64,000 nucleotides of DNA from Micromonospora endolithica (GCF_003626595.1 NZ_RBAK01000004.1:434001-498000); one strand, 5' to 3'; positions 16,903 through 25,932 are shown, numbered from the stretch's first letter. Numbers and translations: made by a program. The notes: generated by a model not told the origin, from the sequence alone.

Positions 16903-17715
16903 TCAGGCGGCGTTGACCAGCTGGCCGATCTCGGGGGAGGGGTTGAGGCCCAGCTCGTCGCGGAGGGTCCGGCGGTAGTGCAGGTAGTGCTGCACCGCCT
17001 CGTTGCGGTTGCCCTCGGCGAGGTAGACCCGGATCAACTTGCCGTGCGCGCTCTCCCGGAACGGGTCGGCGTGCACCACGGCCAGGACGGCGTCCGCGGC
17101 CTGGCCGAACCGGCCGCGCTGCAGGAGCCGGTCGCACAGCGCCTCCAGGCAGTGCAGCCGAAGGCTGCGGTAGCGCTGCTGCTCCGGGCGCAGCCACCCG
17201 TGGTCCCACTCCGGCAACAGGTCCCGGTGCATCGACTCGATGGCGGGCCAGCGGGCCGGCAGCCGGGTCGGGTCGTCGAGCAGGGTGGTGGCGAACTCCG
17301 CGACCTCGGTCGCGTCCACCGACACCGAGGGCGAGAGCCGTACGGTGTGGGCGGTCGCCTCCACCACGCGTCCCGAGCAGACCTGGTTGAGCCGGTACAG
17401 GGCGGTGCGCAGGTTCGCCTGCGCCCGCTGGTCGGTCACGTCGGGCCAGAGCATGCCGGCGGCGGTGTTGCGGGCCAGCGGGTGCTGCCGCAGGGCCAGC
17501 AGGGCGAGCAGCCGCTGGGCGGCCGCGCCGACCGGGATCCGCCGGTCGCCGCAGTGCAGCTCGAAGGCGCCCAGCAGTTGTAGCCGTGCGGTGCGGTTGT
17601 CCGCGGCGGCTGTCCGCGTACCGGTGCGGCGCAGGGGAACGACGTTGTCGGCGTACGAGGGGGTTGCCTCGGTGGTCGAGGGGTCCTGGATCGGCTGCGG
17701 GGCGGAGTTGCGCAT
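16903..17715 (-). CDS. SARP-like regulator: winged helix plus BTAD domain
   Basis: 270 residues. A winged-helix region (~35-110: LQLLGAFELHCGDRRIPVG) is followed by a bacterial transcriptional activation domain of TPR type (~115-265) ending RRTLRDELGLNPSPEIGQL, a BTAD signature. No NB-ARC part, so the size is that of small SARPs that activate secondary-metabolite genes. ATG 17715 has GGAGGT at ideal spacing; upstream codons in the same frame are rejected. It is divergent from the 18247-23943 operon and shares a 531-bp promoter region with it, making that operon a candidate target. Confidence 0.85.
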   Translation of the reverse strand: MRNSAPQPIQDPSTTEATPSYADNVVPLRRTGTRTAAADNRTARLQLLGAFELHCGDRRIPVGAAAQRLLALLALRQHPLARNTAAGMLWPDVTDQRAQANLRTALYRLNQVCSGRVVEATAHTVRLSPSVSVDATEVAEFATTLLDDPTRLPARWPAIESMHRDLLPEWDHGWLRPEQQRYRSLRLHCLEALCDRLLQRGRFGQAADAVLAVVHADPFRESAHGKLIRVYLAEGNRNEAVQHYLHYRRTLRDELGLNPSPEIGQLVNAA

Positions 17716-18246
17716 GGATGACCTCCGGTCGACGGGCACGGGGTGACACCGTCGTCGGTGACGAGGGTGTGTCGGTCGTCGCGGAATGCGGCGGCCGGGA
17801 CGGGCGATCCGATGGTCAGCCACGTGCGGACCGGCCGGTTTTCGGAACTCCCGGGACGTTGCCGTCGCCATTCACCGTGCAACGTGGCGTCTCGACCGTC
17901 AACGAATACCGCTCCCGACGACGCTCGTCGCGGCCGAACTCTCCGCATCGTCACCTGTCCGGAATGACCGGCTATCGAGGCATTGGCATGACGGAGGGAC
18001 GGCCTATCCGGTGGCGCAGAGTGACGCAGGCCGGCGTTGCGGCTGGGATCCGGAACCGAAATCCTTGGCTATATCTTTCCGTGATTACAGGCGTCATCAC
18101 GCCATGGCGGGCACCGGCCAACAGTTGTCGGGCACGCAATCCTCAGCGCGTCGTGTCATTGTTCGAGACACGCATTCCATAGTCGGTGACGGATTTCGCG
18201 TCCCGGCCGCGCCCGCCTGAGGGCGGCGGGTCGGAAGGAGGTCGAC
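17716..18246. other. 531-bp intergenic region, lower GC, divergent promoters
   Basis: No credible coding sequence. It is visibly less GC-rich than its surroundings, especially 17930-18190. An inverted repeat CGTGTC-N9-GACACG lies at 18152-18172, and a strong ribosome site (ggaaggagg) ends the region for the plus-strand gene. It should contain promoters for the BTAD gene (minus) and the 18247 operon (plus); I could not place -35/-10 elements with confidence. Confidence 0.5.
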
Positions 18247-19068
18247 GTGGTGTTCGACTGGTACGGGGCTGGTCCGCGTCCCGCCTCCGGCGTGCCCACC
18301 GCCGGCTGGACCGCGCTCGAGTGGGACCTGTGGTCGGCCGGACGCCACCGGTCCGCCGTGACCCGCCGGCGCGGCCCGGCTGCGAGCGTGGCCACCGCCG
18401 CCGGTGACGTGGTCGGCCGGTGGTTGCCCGCCATCCGCCCGGGCCGGCCGGAGGCCCTGGCCGCGCTGACCGCCGTCGACGCGGGCCGGCACACCGGCGC
18501 CGGCGGACCGGTGCCGGCCGCCCGCCTCGCGTACCTGCTCGGCGGGCTGTCCGCGCTGGCCGGTCTCGGCTCGCTCCTGGACCCCTTCGTGGTCACCATG
18601 GACGTGTCCGGGTTGCCGCAGGGGCTGTGGTGGTGCGGGTCCGACGGGGGTCCGCCACGGACCGGCGTCCGCCTGGTCCCGGTCCGGGCGCCGGCGCAGT
18701 GGCCGCTGCGGGTCGCCCGGCGGTTGACCCCCGACGGGTTCGGTCAGGGTGTCGCCCCCGCCCTGGTCCTCTGGCGGGTCACCTGGCCCGACGTGCTGGA
18801 CCCGTACCAGGCCGGCGCGCTGCTGGACGTCTACCGCGACCTCGGTGCGGCGCAGTTCTCGGCGCGGCTGCTGGCCCGGGAGGCGGCACTGGTCGGCGTG
18901 CCGACCCAGGTCCTGCCCGCCGACGCCGACCTGCGGGACGTGGACTGGCCGCCGCAGCGGTGGGGCGTGGTCGGCGGCTTCGCGGTCGGCCTCGCCCCCG
19001 CAGGGCGGGCGTCGGCGGCGGGGGACTGTGACGCCGTACCGACGGTCGAGCGACGCCGCCGGACCTAG
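18247..19068 (+). CDS. Unrecognised protein, possibly nitroreductase-fold-like
   Basis: 273 residues, cytosolic, Ala/Pro/Arg rich. I do not recognise a family. The C-terminal stretch DLGAAQFSARLLAREAALVG followed by a short acidic turn and WGVVGGFAVG is reminiscent of the helix-plus-strand at the end of SagB/nitroreductase-like proteins, but no FMN-binding motif can be assigned. GTG 18247 (or the adjacent GTG 18250) follows a near-perfect ribosome site. First gene of a plus-strand group with an oxidoreductase, a membrane protein, an FHA protein and an antiporter. Confidence 0.6.
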   Translation: MVFDWYGAGPRPASGVPTAGWTALEWDLWSAGRHRSAVTRRRGPAASVATAAGDVVGRWLPAIRPGRPEALAALTAVDAGRHTGAGGPVPAARLAYLLGGLSALAGLGSLLDPFVVTMDVSGLPQGLWWCGSDGGPPRTGVRLVPVRAPAQWPLRVARRLTPDGFGQGVAPALVLWRVTWPDVLDPYQAGALLDVYRDLGAAQFSARLLAREAALVGVPTQVLPADADLRDVDWPPQRWGVVGGFAVGLAPAGRASAAGDCDAVPTVERRRRT

Positions 19069-19143
19069 CGTCCCGTGGTAGCAGGCGACATCGGCGGCCC
19101 GAGCCGTCCGGTCGTCGTACCGGCTACCGAGGAGGCGAATCCG

Positions 19144-20715
19144 GTGATAGCGAGCGAGGGCACCCTGCTGGACGAGACCAGGGTCTATGACGACCTGGGG
19201 CGGCAGCCCGGTCCGCAGGACCTGCCGCCGGACCTGGAGGCGAGCGACTGGTGGAGCGACGAGATGGTACGGGAGGCCGGACTGCCGGTGACCGACGTGC
19301 CGTTCGTCTCCGTCGGTGGCGGGATCGGCAGCTTCGTGACCGTCGACTACCTGCGGATCGCCGGCGTGCCCCCGGAGGACATCCGGGTGCTGTCCAATCT
19401 GGACCGTCCCTGGCGCACCTACGAGTACCTGACCCGGGTGTCGCAGATCCCGCGCGCCGAGCGGATCCGCTCCGACTCCGCGTCGCGTCCGGACAACGTG
19501 TGGGGCTTCCCGTCGTACGCCCTGACCGAGGCGATTCGGACCCGCAGCGCCCGCCCGCTGTGGCAGGTGCTGCGGGAACCGGACTTCGCCGACTTCTACA
19601 CCCCCCGGTTGGGCATGGTGCTCACCGGGATGGAACGGGAGGCCGCCCGGATCCGGTACTGGGACATGCTGGACACCGGCCAGGTCCGCACCGTCCGGCG
19701 GCGCTGGGGTGGTGGCTACTTCACCGTGCTGGCCGTCAACGAGCCCGGCGGACCGTCGCGGATGGTGGCCTACCGGTCCTGGTTCGTGCACCTCGCGGTC
19801 GGCTACGCCGGGTTGAAGTTCCTGCCCGAGCTGCGGCAGTTCCGGGACACCTCGGACTTCCACCGGGTGGTCAACGCCTACGAGGACCACGAGCACGTCT
19901 ACACCGCGCTGCGGCAGCGGACCGGACGGGTGCTCATCCGCGGCTCCGGCATCGTCGCGTCCCGGGTGTCGGAACGGCTGATCAGCGAGCGGAAGCGACA
20001 CGGCCTGCAGACCGAGATCGTGCACCTCTTCCGCACCTACGTGGAGGGCGCGCACGGCCCGCACCCGTGGTCCCGGCGGGCCGGCGGGGACGGCTTCGCC
20101 TACCAGGGCTTCAACTATCCGAAGTCGGTGTGGGGCGGCCAGCTCAAGGCCCGGGCGCGGCGCAGCGAGGGGCGGGACCGGGCGCGGATCTACGCCGAGA
20201 TCGGCGGCACCAACACCGCCTACCGCCGGCACTGGCAGCGGCAGCTGCGCGAGGGCAAGAACGGCGGCTGGTACCGGTCCCTGGCCGGCACGATGGGCGA
20301 CCTCCAGCAGGGCCCGGACGGGCGGCTGCGGGCGTACGTGGACTCCGACTCCAGCCGGGTGGAGCTGTGCGCCGACTACGTCATCGACTGCACCGGCCTG
20401 GACGGTGACATCACCTCCCACCGGGTCATCAACGACCTGCTCCGGCACGCCAACGCCGGGCGCAACCCGATCGGCCGGCTCGACGTGTCCCGGGCGTTCG
20501 AGGTACGCGGCGCGGCCAGCGGTGACGGCCGGATCTACGCCTCCGGTGCGGCCACCCTGGGCGGCTACTTCCCCGGCGTGGACACCTTCCTCGGTCTGCA
20601 GATCGCCGCCCAGGAGATCCAGGAGGATCTGGCCCGAATGGGGTTCGGCAACCGGATCGGACCGGCCCGGTCACTGCGCGAATGGTGGCGCTGGCTGCGC
20701 GACCGGCCGATCTGA
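19144..20715 (+). CDS. FAD/NAD(P)-binding oxidoreductase-like protein
   Basis: 523 residues. A dinucleotide-binding strand-turn-helix is seen near residue 53 (VPFVSVGGGIGSFVTVDYL), and a second Rossmann-like segment at ~255 (VLIRGSGIVASRVSERL). Near the C-terminus are YVIDCTGLDGD and GRIYASGAATLGGYFPGVDT, which match the ATG/GD-type motifs of flavin monooxygenase-like or GltD-like enzymes. Substrate unknown. GTG 19144 is chosen because GAGGAGG lies at good spacing; an upstream start at 19075 would add 23 residues without support. In an operon-like group with an FHA protein. Confidence 0.7.
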   Translation: MIASEGTLLDETRVYDDLGRQPGPQDLPPDLEASDWWSDEMVREAGLPVTDVPFVSVGGGIGSFVTVDYLRIAGVPPEDIRVLSNLDRPWRTYEYLTRVSQIPRAERIRSDSASRPDNVWGFPSYALTEAIRTRSARPLWQVLREPDFADFYTPRLGMVLTGMEREAARIRYWDMLDTGQVRTVRRRWGGGYFTVLAVNEPGGPSRMVAYRSWFVHLAVGYAGLKFLPELRQFRDTSDFHRVVNAYEDHEHVYTALRQRTGRVLIRGSGIVASRVSERLISERKRHGLQTEIVHLFRTYVEGAHGPHPWSRRAGGDGFAYQGFNYPKSVWGGQLKARARRSEGRDRARIYAEIGGTNTAYRRHWQRQLREGKNGGWYRSLAGTMGDLQQGPDGRLRAYVDSDSSRVELCADYVIDCTGLDGDITSHRVINDLLRHANAGRNPIGRLDVSRAFEVRGAASGDGRIYASGAATLGGYFPGVDTFLGLQIAAQEIQEDLARMGFGNRIGPARSLREWWRWLRDRPI

Positions 20716-20765
20716 AGGGTCGGCGACGCCAGCGAGTCCGGACCCGACGACAGAAGGGGAGTGTG

Positions 20766-21200
20766 ATGGTACCGACCTTGCTCGGTCGAATTCAGACCCG
20801 GTTGTTCCTGCTCGCGGTGGTCGGCGGGGTGGTCACCCTGGTCCTGGCCCCGGTCCTGCCGATACCCGGTGGGTGGGGCGACCACTACCGGGAGACGTTC
20901 ATCGTGCTCGCCACCGTGGCCGTCCTCGGGGTGGCCTGGGAGTGCGTGTACCACCTGCTGATGCAGTGGCGCTGGGAGAAGGACTGGCCCACCCTCTTCG
21001 CGCTGGTCACCCTCGTGCCGGAGGGCCTGCTCGTCTGGCTGTTGCTGCGGGCCGGACACGTCCCCGGCGCCGGGCCACCCGTACTCGCGGCCTTCCTCTG
21101 GCACTTCACCGCGGTCTGGATCGCGGTCTGGCTGGTCGCCCAGGGGCCGATGCGGGTGCCGTTCATCCGATGGCGTTTCCACGGTGGGAGGTTGCTGTGA
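20766..21200 (+). CDS. Small integral membrane protein
   Basis: 144 residues with about four hydrophobic helices (~8-32, 45-65, 75-97, 103-122). It ends in a basic tail WRFHGGRLL, suggesting a cytosolic C-terminus. No family recognised. ATG 20766 has AGAAGGGGAG upstream. Its TGA overlaps the GTG of the FHA gene by 4 nt, so the two are translationally coupled and may form a membrane-cytosol pair. Confidence 0.78.
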   Translation: MVPTLLGRIQTRLFLLAVVGGVVTLVLAPVLPIPGGWGDHYRETFIVLATVAVLGVAWECVYHLLMQWRWEKDWPTLFALVTLVPEGLLVWLLLRAGHVPGAGPPVLAAFLWHFTAVWIAVWLVAQGPMRVPFIRWRFHGGRLL

Positions 21201-22576
21201 CTATCGACATCAACAGCGTACGGCCGGTGCTCCGCCCGGTGCCCGGCGACGGGATCCTGGCCCGGCAGGGCGATCTCGTCCTGCTCTGCGACGCGAGCGC
21301 CGAGTGGGCTCCGCAGGTCAACCGGCTGCTGGACACTCTCGGCGAGGTGGCCGCCCGCGGCGACGGGCGGGACCTGTGCCGCCGGTTGACGCACCTGCTC
21401 AGCGACGACGGCGACGCCGGTGGCTACCCGGCCCTGTGCGCCTTCGGGCCGTGCCCCGACGGTTGGGCGGTACTGCTGCACGGCCGGGCCCTGGCCACGC
21501 TCTCCGGGCCGGTGGGCCCGATCCACCTCGACGGCCGCGAGTCGGTCACCTGCGTCAACCGGCTGGTGGACCCGGACGTCACCCTGACCAGCGTCCGGCT
21601 CGGCGAGGAGGCGACCGACCGCGACGCCGACGACTGGAGCGTGTTGCAGTCCGGGGTGATCCGGGCCGGCGGCGTCCTGGCCGCCGACGCCGCGGCGCCC
21701 ACGTCCCCCGCGCCGCCGGTCGGGCCGTTACTCAACGTGCCGCCGCCCGCGCCACCGGTCGGACCACTGCTGAACGTGCCACCGCCGGTGTCCTCCGGCC
21801 ATCCGCGGATGTGCGGCTGCGCGGCCTGTGTCGCCGCGCCGGCGACGACCGGTCACCCGGAGCAGTGCGCCTGCACGGCGTGCCTGCCCCCGGCGACGGA
21901 CCGGCCGCCGGCGACGCCGACCGCGCCTCCGGTCCCGCCGACCGGCCCGGACGTGGCGTCGGCACTGGTGCAGCCGGTGTCCGCACCGCCGGCGCCCGAC
22001 CCGGACGCGCCGTCGGTGCCGGTGCACCCGATCTCCGCGCCGCCGGCCACCGGACCGGCCGCACCGGAGGGGCCCGGCCCGCGCGCCGGCGCCGGTCCCG
22101 CGCCGACGCCGACAGTGTTGGGCGTACGGTGCCGCGACGGTCACCTGAACGACCCCCGCGCCCCGTACTGCGGCACCTGCGGGCTGTCCAACGCCAACGG
22201 CGGCCTGGACCCGGAGCCGGGACCGCGGCCCCCGCTCGGCGTGCTGACCTTCGACGACGGCTCCACCTACCCGCTGGACCGGGGATACCTGCTGGGCCGG
22301 TCGCCGGACAGCGGCGACGGCGGCGACGGCGGGTGCGAGCCGCTGGCGGTGGACGACCGGGACGCCTCGGTGTCCCGGGTGCACGCCCGCGTCGACATCG
22401 ACGGCTGGGACGTCCGGCTGACCGACAACGGCTCCACCAACGGCACCTTCGTGTGGGTCGAGGAGCGCAACCAGTGGGACCGGCTGCGGCCGGGCGTACC
22501 GGTCGTCGTCGCGCCCGGCTCCTGGCTGCGGATCGGCCTGCGCACGCTGCGGTACCACTCGCATCGCGGAATCTGA
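21197..22576 (+). CDS. FHA-domain protein with Cys motifs and Pro-rich linker
   Basis: 459 residues. Residues 1-165 are an unassigned globular domain. A Pro-rich linker follows, containing a duplicated PPVGPLLNVPPP and two CxCxxC-like motifs (MCGCAAC, QCACTAC). A zinc ribbon is next (CRDGHLNDPRAPYCGTCG, ~310-327), then a C-terminal FHA domain (~345-455) with the phosphothreonine-binding signature GRSP, SRVHARV and NGSTNGTFV. FHA domains bind phosphothreonine peptides, so this is likely a scaffold or effector of Ser/Thr kinase signalling; no kinase gene is in the window. Confidence 0.85.
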   Translation: MTIDINSVRPVLRPVPGDGILARQGDLVLLCDASAEWAPQVNRLLDTLGEVAARGDGRDLCRRLTHLLSDDGDAGGYPALCAFGPCPDGWAVLLHGRALATLSGPVGPIHLDGRESVTCVNRLVDPDVTLTSVRLGEEATDRDADDWSVLQSGVIRAGGVLAADAAAPTSPAPPVGPLLNVPPPAPPVGPLLNVPPPVSSGHPRMCGCAACVAAPATTGHPEQCACTACLPPATDRPPATPTAPPVPPTGPDVASALVQPVSAPPAPDPDAPSVPVHPISAPPATGPAAPEGPGPRAGAGPAPTPTVLGVRCRDGHLNDPRAPYCGTCGLSNANGGLDPEPGPRPPLGVLTFDDGSTYPLDRGYLLGRSPDSGDGGDGGCEPLAVDDRDASVSRVHARVDIDGWDVRLTDNGSTNGTFVWVEERNQWDRLRPGVPVVVAPGSWLRIGLRTLRYHSHRGI

Positions 22577-22605
22577 CGCTTATCGCGCGAAAGTGAGGAC
22601 GATCC

Positions 22606-23943
22606 ATGGGCGAGGGTGTGGTCATCTTCCTGGTGGACCTGGCGATCATCGTCGCGGTGGCTCGGCTGCTCGGGCAGGCGGCGGTCCGGCTGCGGCAACC
22701 ACGGGTGGTGGGCGAGATCCTGGCCGGCGTGCTGCTCGGCCCCACCCTGTTGGGCGACTTCAGCGACCGGTTGTTCCCGGAGTCCGCCCGGACCGCCCTG
22801 GGCGCGCTGGCGACGGTGGGGCTGGTGCTCTTCGTGTTCCTGGTCGGCTACGAGCTGGACCGGCGGATGCTGCGGGCCAGCGGACGTCAGGCGGTGGTGG
22901 TGGCGCTCGGCGCGCTGGCGGTGCCGGTGGTTCTGGGCACCGTCCTCGGTTGGTGGCTGGTGCGCCGGCACGGCGCGGCGGACGCGTCGGCGACGGCGTT
23001 CTTCATCGGGGTGGCGGTGGCCGTCACCGCCTTCCCGGTGCTCGCCCGGATCGTCACCGAGCACGGCCTGCACCGCGTCCGGGCCGGCAACCTGTCGCTG
23101 GCGGCGGCGGCCATCGACGACGTGCTGGCCTGGGGCCTGCTCTACGCGGCGGTGGCCTACGCGGGCGCCCAGGGCCAGCAGATGTGGCGGTTGGCGCTGG
23201 CCGTGCCGTACCTGCTGGCCCACCTCTACCTGGTCCGGCCGTTGCTGCGGCGGCTGCTGCGCCGGGCGGGGGCCGGCACCGGGGCGCTCGCCGCCGTGTT
23301 GACCGGCCTGCTGGTGTCCTGCGCGGCGGCCGAGTGGATCGGGGCGCACTACATCTTCGGCGCCTTCCTGTTCGGCGCGGTGATGCCGCGCGAGGGGATG
23401 ACGGAGCTGCGGGAGCGGATCGCCGCCCGGCTGGCGCCGGTCAACGACACGGTGCTCGTACCGGTCTTCTTCGCCGTCGCGGGGCTCAACGTGGACCTGT
23501 CCCGGATGCGGCCGGAGGTGCTGGGCGACCTTGCCCTGGTGGTGGTCGTGGCGGTGGTCGCCAAGCTGCTCGGCACGTACCCGACGGCTCGGCTCGGCGG
23601 GCTCGGCCCGCGCGAGGCGCTCACCGTCTCCACCCTGATGAACACCCGTGGCCTGACCGAGATCGTGGTGCTCACCGTCGGGCTCCAGGTGGGACTGATC
23701 GGTCCACTGGTGTTCTCGGTCATGGTGGCGATGGCGCTGCTCACCACGATGATGGCCGGCCCGGCGCTGTGGGCGCTCGGGGTGCGGCGGGACGGCGCCG
23801 ACCCGGCCACCGCCCGGCCGGACACCGCGCCGGCACCACCGCGGCGCCTCGCCCTGGCGTACCCGGCGGTCACTCGACCCAGCCGGCCTGCGCCGCCCGG
23901 ACGCCGGCCTGGAAGCGGCTCTGCACGCCGAGACGCCGCATGA
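22606..23943 (+). CDS. CPA2-family cation/proton antiporter (Kef/NapA-like)
   Basis: 445 residues with about 12 helices. Helix 2 carries RQPRVVGEILAGVLLGP, the CPA2 signature; helix 4-5 contains AVTAFPVLARIV and AAAAIDDVLAW with the paired-Asp-type ion site reduced to IDD. A short Pro/Arg-rich tail follows helix 12. No RCK/TrkA-N regulatory domain. It exchanges Na+ or K+ for protons in this family. The last 74 bp overlap the 3' end of the convergent LuxR gene. ATG 22606 follows AAAGTGAGGA. Confidence 0.88.
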   Translation: MGEGVVIFLVDLAIIVAVARLLGQAAVRLRQPRVVGEILAGVLLGPTLLGDFSDRLFPESARTALGALATVGLVLFVFLVGYELDRRMLRASGRQAVVVALGALAVPVVLGTVLGWWLVRRHGAADASATAFFIGVAVAVTAFPVLARIVTEHGLHRVRAGNLSLAAAAIDDVLAWGLLYAAVAYAGAQGQQMWRLALAVPYLLAHLYLVRPLLRRLLRRAGAGTGALAAVLTGLLVSCAAAEWIGAHYIFGAFLFGAVMPREGMTELRERIAARLAPVNDTVLVPVFFAVAGLNVDLSRMRPEVLGDLALVVVVAVVAKLLGTYPTARLGGLGPREALTVSTLMNTRGLTEIVVLTVGLQVGLIGPLVFSVMVAMALLTTMMAGPALWALGVRRDGADPATARPDTAPAPPRRLALAYPAVTRPSRPAPPGRRPGSGSARRDAA

Positions 23944-24883
23944 GGTCGCTGACGGTCCGGGAGACGGTCCGCACCGAGACGCCGATGGCGCGGCCGATCT
24001 GCTCGTCCTTCATCCCCACGGCCAGCAGCCGGAGCACGGTGTGCTCCTGCTCGGTGAGCTGGTTGGCGGGCTGCTCGTTGAGGCTGCCGGCGAGCGGTGA
24101 GGAGTCCTGCCAGCAGTGCTCGAAGACGCGAACCAGGGAACGGACCATCACCTCGCCGTCGATGGCGATCGCTCCGGCCTGGCCGTGCGTCGGGTCCAGC
24201 GGGATCAGCGCCCGCCGCGCGTCACAAATGATCATCCGGATGGGCAGCGTGGTGGTGGTCCGGATCTCGTAGCCGAAGGAGATCAGTTCGCGCAGGTAGG
24301 TGGCGACGTACGGGGTGGTGGTCAGTTGCTTGACGTAGAGGGCCCGCAGGCTCAGCCCGCGTTCACCCAGGCGCCGGTCCCGGGCCAGGCCCTCCCGCAG
24401 CAGGTGCTCCGGCGGCAGGGGGCCCGGGTGCATGGACAGCATCTCGTCGCGGCCCAGGTCGGTCATCATGTCCAGCATCTCCGCCACCCGCGCGAGGTCC
24501 TCGATGACCTCGAACTCCAGGTCCAGCCGGGGGCCCGGGCCGAGCGGGAGGAACCGCTCGACGATGCGTTCCAGCGATTCGCTGGTGGCGGCGATGGTGT
24601 CCCGGTACCGGGTGAGCGTCTCCCGGTCGCGTTCCAGCACCCGGACGATCGCGATCTCCGGAGGCACCACCGTCACCACGTCCGGATCGTCGCGGCCCGC
24701 GGTCACCAGGCCGAGTCGAATGAGTTCCCGCAGGCCGGCATCGTGTTCCTCGACGGACAGCCCCAATACCTCGGCCGCCTGGCCGACCGAGCCGGATCCG
24801 AACCGGAAAGCCTGTTTGTAAATCGCCACGGCAATTTCCTCGGTCTGTCTGCCCACCGGCGACGGACCACCGTCTTCCACCAT
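23870..24883 (-). CDS. LuxR-type transcriptional regulator with TrmB-like N-terminus
   Basis: 337 residues. The N-terminal winged helix (EEIAVAIYKQAFRFGSGS ... LGLSVEEHDAGLREL) resembles the TrmB-like domain of actinomycete regulators, a middle domain (~100-250) resembles helical sensors, and the C-terminal HTH is LuxR-type (LTEQEHTVLRLLAVGMKDEQ to LGVQSRFQAGV). ATG 24883 is preferred; the frame extends to 24955 without a ribosome site. Divergent from the small ORF at 25160 and thus from the biosynthetic cluster, so a regulatory role there is plausible. Confidence 0.85.
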   Translation of the reverse strand: MVEDGGPSPVGRQTEEIAVAIYKQAFRFGSGSVGQAAEVLGLSVEEHDAGLRELIRLGLVTAGRDDPDVVTVVPPEIAIVRVLERDRETLTRYRDTIAATSESLERIVERFLPLGPGPRLDLEFEVIEDLARVAEMLDMMTDLGRDEMLSMHPGPLPPEHLLREGLARDRRLGERGLSLRALYVKQLTTTPYVATYLRELISFGYEIRTTTTLPIRMIICDARRALIPLDPTHGQAGAIAIDGEVMVRSLVRVFEHCWQDSSPLAGSLNEQPANQLTEQEHTVLRLLAVGMKDEQIGRAIGVSVRTVSRTVSDLMRRLGVQSRFQAGVRAAQAGWVE

Positions 24884-25159
24884 GCCCCAGTCCCGTCTGT
24901 CGGTACTCCTAGTAGTGCGTAAAGTCCCGACGCCCGCAAGTCTCACCGGCACCACGAGCGTCGCTCCAAATCGGACTGTCCGCGCAGTTCGCCCCAGCTT
25001 CGGGCGGACGGATGGTCACCTCGCCGGGACGACGCGTACACGCCACGGCGTGTTCACGTACCGTCCCGGCCCTTCCGCGCCGACGGGCGGCGTCGTCAGG
25101 ATGGAGTGAGTGCCGGCGACCGGTTCGTCGGCCGTCAATGAGTCTGGGGGAGTGAAGAA

Positions 25160-25354
25160 ATGCGCAACTCGGTCAATGTATGGGTCGTCATCCGGCTGGC
25201 TGTGGTCCTGGCCTTCGTGGTAGGCGTGCCTTTCGCGCAGCTTTTCGTTAACGCGACGTATGCGGATAACGGCCAGATAACGACCGTGGTGTCGACGGCG
25301 CACCTCGCCGACGATTCCCCGCCCACGCCGTCGAGCGGCGTCTGGTGCTGCTGA
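25160..25354 (+). CDS. 64-residue hydrophobic small protein, function unknown
   Basis: A short gene with one membrane helix (~8-30, VWVVIRLAVVLAFVVGVPFA), a polar segment and a C-terminus ending PSSGVWCC. GGGGGAGTG lies 6-12 nt before the ATG. It could be a small membrane protein, a secreted peptide after signal cleavage near residue 34, or a signalling peptide for one of the flanking regulators. The following regulator starts 26 bp downstream, so they are probably co-transcribed. The local DNA is less GC-rich than the surroundings. Confidence 0.55.
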   Translation: MRNSVNVWVVIRLAVVLAFVVGVPFAQLFVNATYADNGQITTVVSTAHLADDSPPTPSSGVWCC

Positions 25355-25380
25355 GGGCCCGCGAGGGCGGGAGGAACCGG

Positions 25381-25914
25381 ATGAGCCACGTGGAGCGGGC
25401 GTCCGTCGCGGCGCTCGGTGATCTCGGGGTGGCGATCGTACGGTGGCCGACCGAGCTGCGGCGACGGGAGGAGTGCCGGCTGCGGGGGGTTCCCCGGCTG
25501 CTGGTCGTGGAGCCGGGGGTCCCGGCACCACCCTGCCCGGACGCGCTGGAGGACTGGGTCCGGTTGCCGGTGGAGCGGGAGGACGCCCGGGTGCGGGTGC
25601 GTACCCTGTTGGCCCGGGCGGCGCTGGCCGGCCGCCCGGTGGTGACCCGGCAGAACCTGCTGCGGGTCCGGGACCGCCAGACGCCACTGTCCCCGCTGGA
25701 GGCGGTGATCATGCGCCGGCTGGTGGCGTCGTACGGCGACGTGGTCGACCGCGGTGAGCTGACGGACCTGTGCTGGCCCGATTGCGAGGCCGCCCCCAAT
25801 GGCCTCTACCTGCAGATCCTCCGACTGCGCCGGCGCATCAAGCCGCTGCAGCTGGTGATCCACACCGTGTGGGGGCGGGGCTACGTGCTGGAGTGCGGTG
25901 AGAACGCGGCCTGA
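25381..25914 (+). CDS. Winged-helix regulator of OmpR/PhoB type without receiver domain
   Basis: 177 residues. The C-terminal ~85 residues are a Trans_reg_C winged helix: SPLEAVIMRRLVASYGDVVD, LYLQILRLRRRIKPL and the wing HTVWGRGYVLEC. The N-terminal ~90 residues do not contain receiver-domain residues (no phospho-Asp motif), so control is not by ordinary phosphotransfer. ATG 25381 has GGGAGG upstream. It precedes the KAS III gene by 128 bp and is a likely cluster-situated regulator. Confidence 0.83.
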   Translation: MSHVERASVAALGDLGVAIVRWPTELRRREECRLRGVPRLLVVEPGVPAPPCPDALEDWVRLPVEREDARVRVRTLLARAALAGRPVVTRQNLLRVRDRQTPLSPLEAVIMRRLVASYGDVVDRGELTDLCWPDCEAAPNGLYLQILRLRRRIKPLQLVIHTVWGRGYVLECGENAA

Positions 25915-25932
25915 CGCCGCCGCCATGCGCCG

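Noticed and set aside
25160..25354. Reading the 64-residue peptide as a lanthipeptide or lasso precursor
   Set aside because: No modification enzymes of either class are nearby and the C-terminal part has no suitable core; kept only as a small protein.
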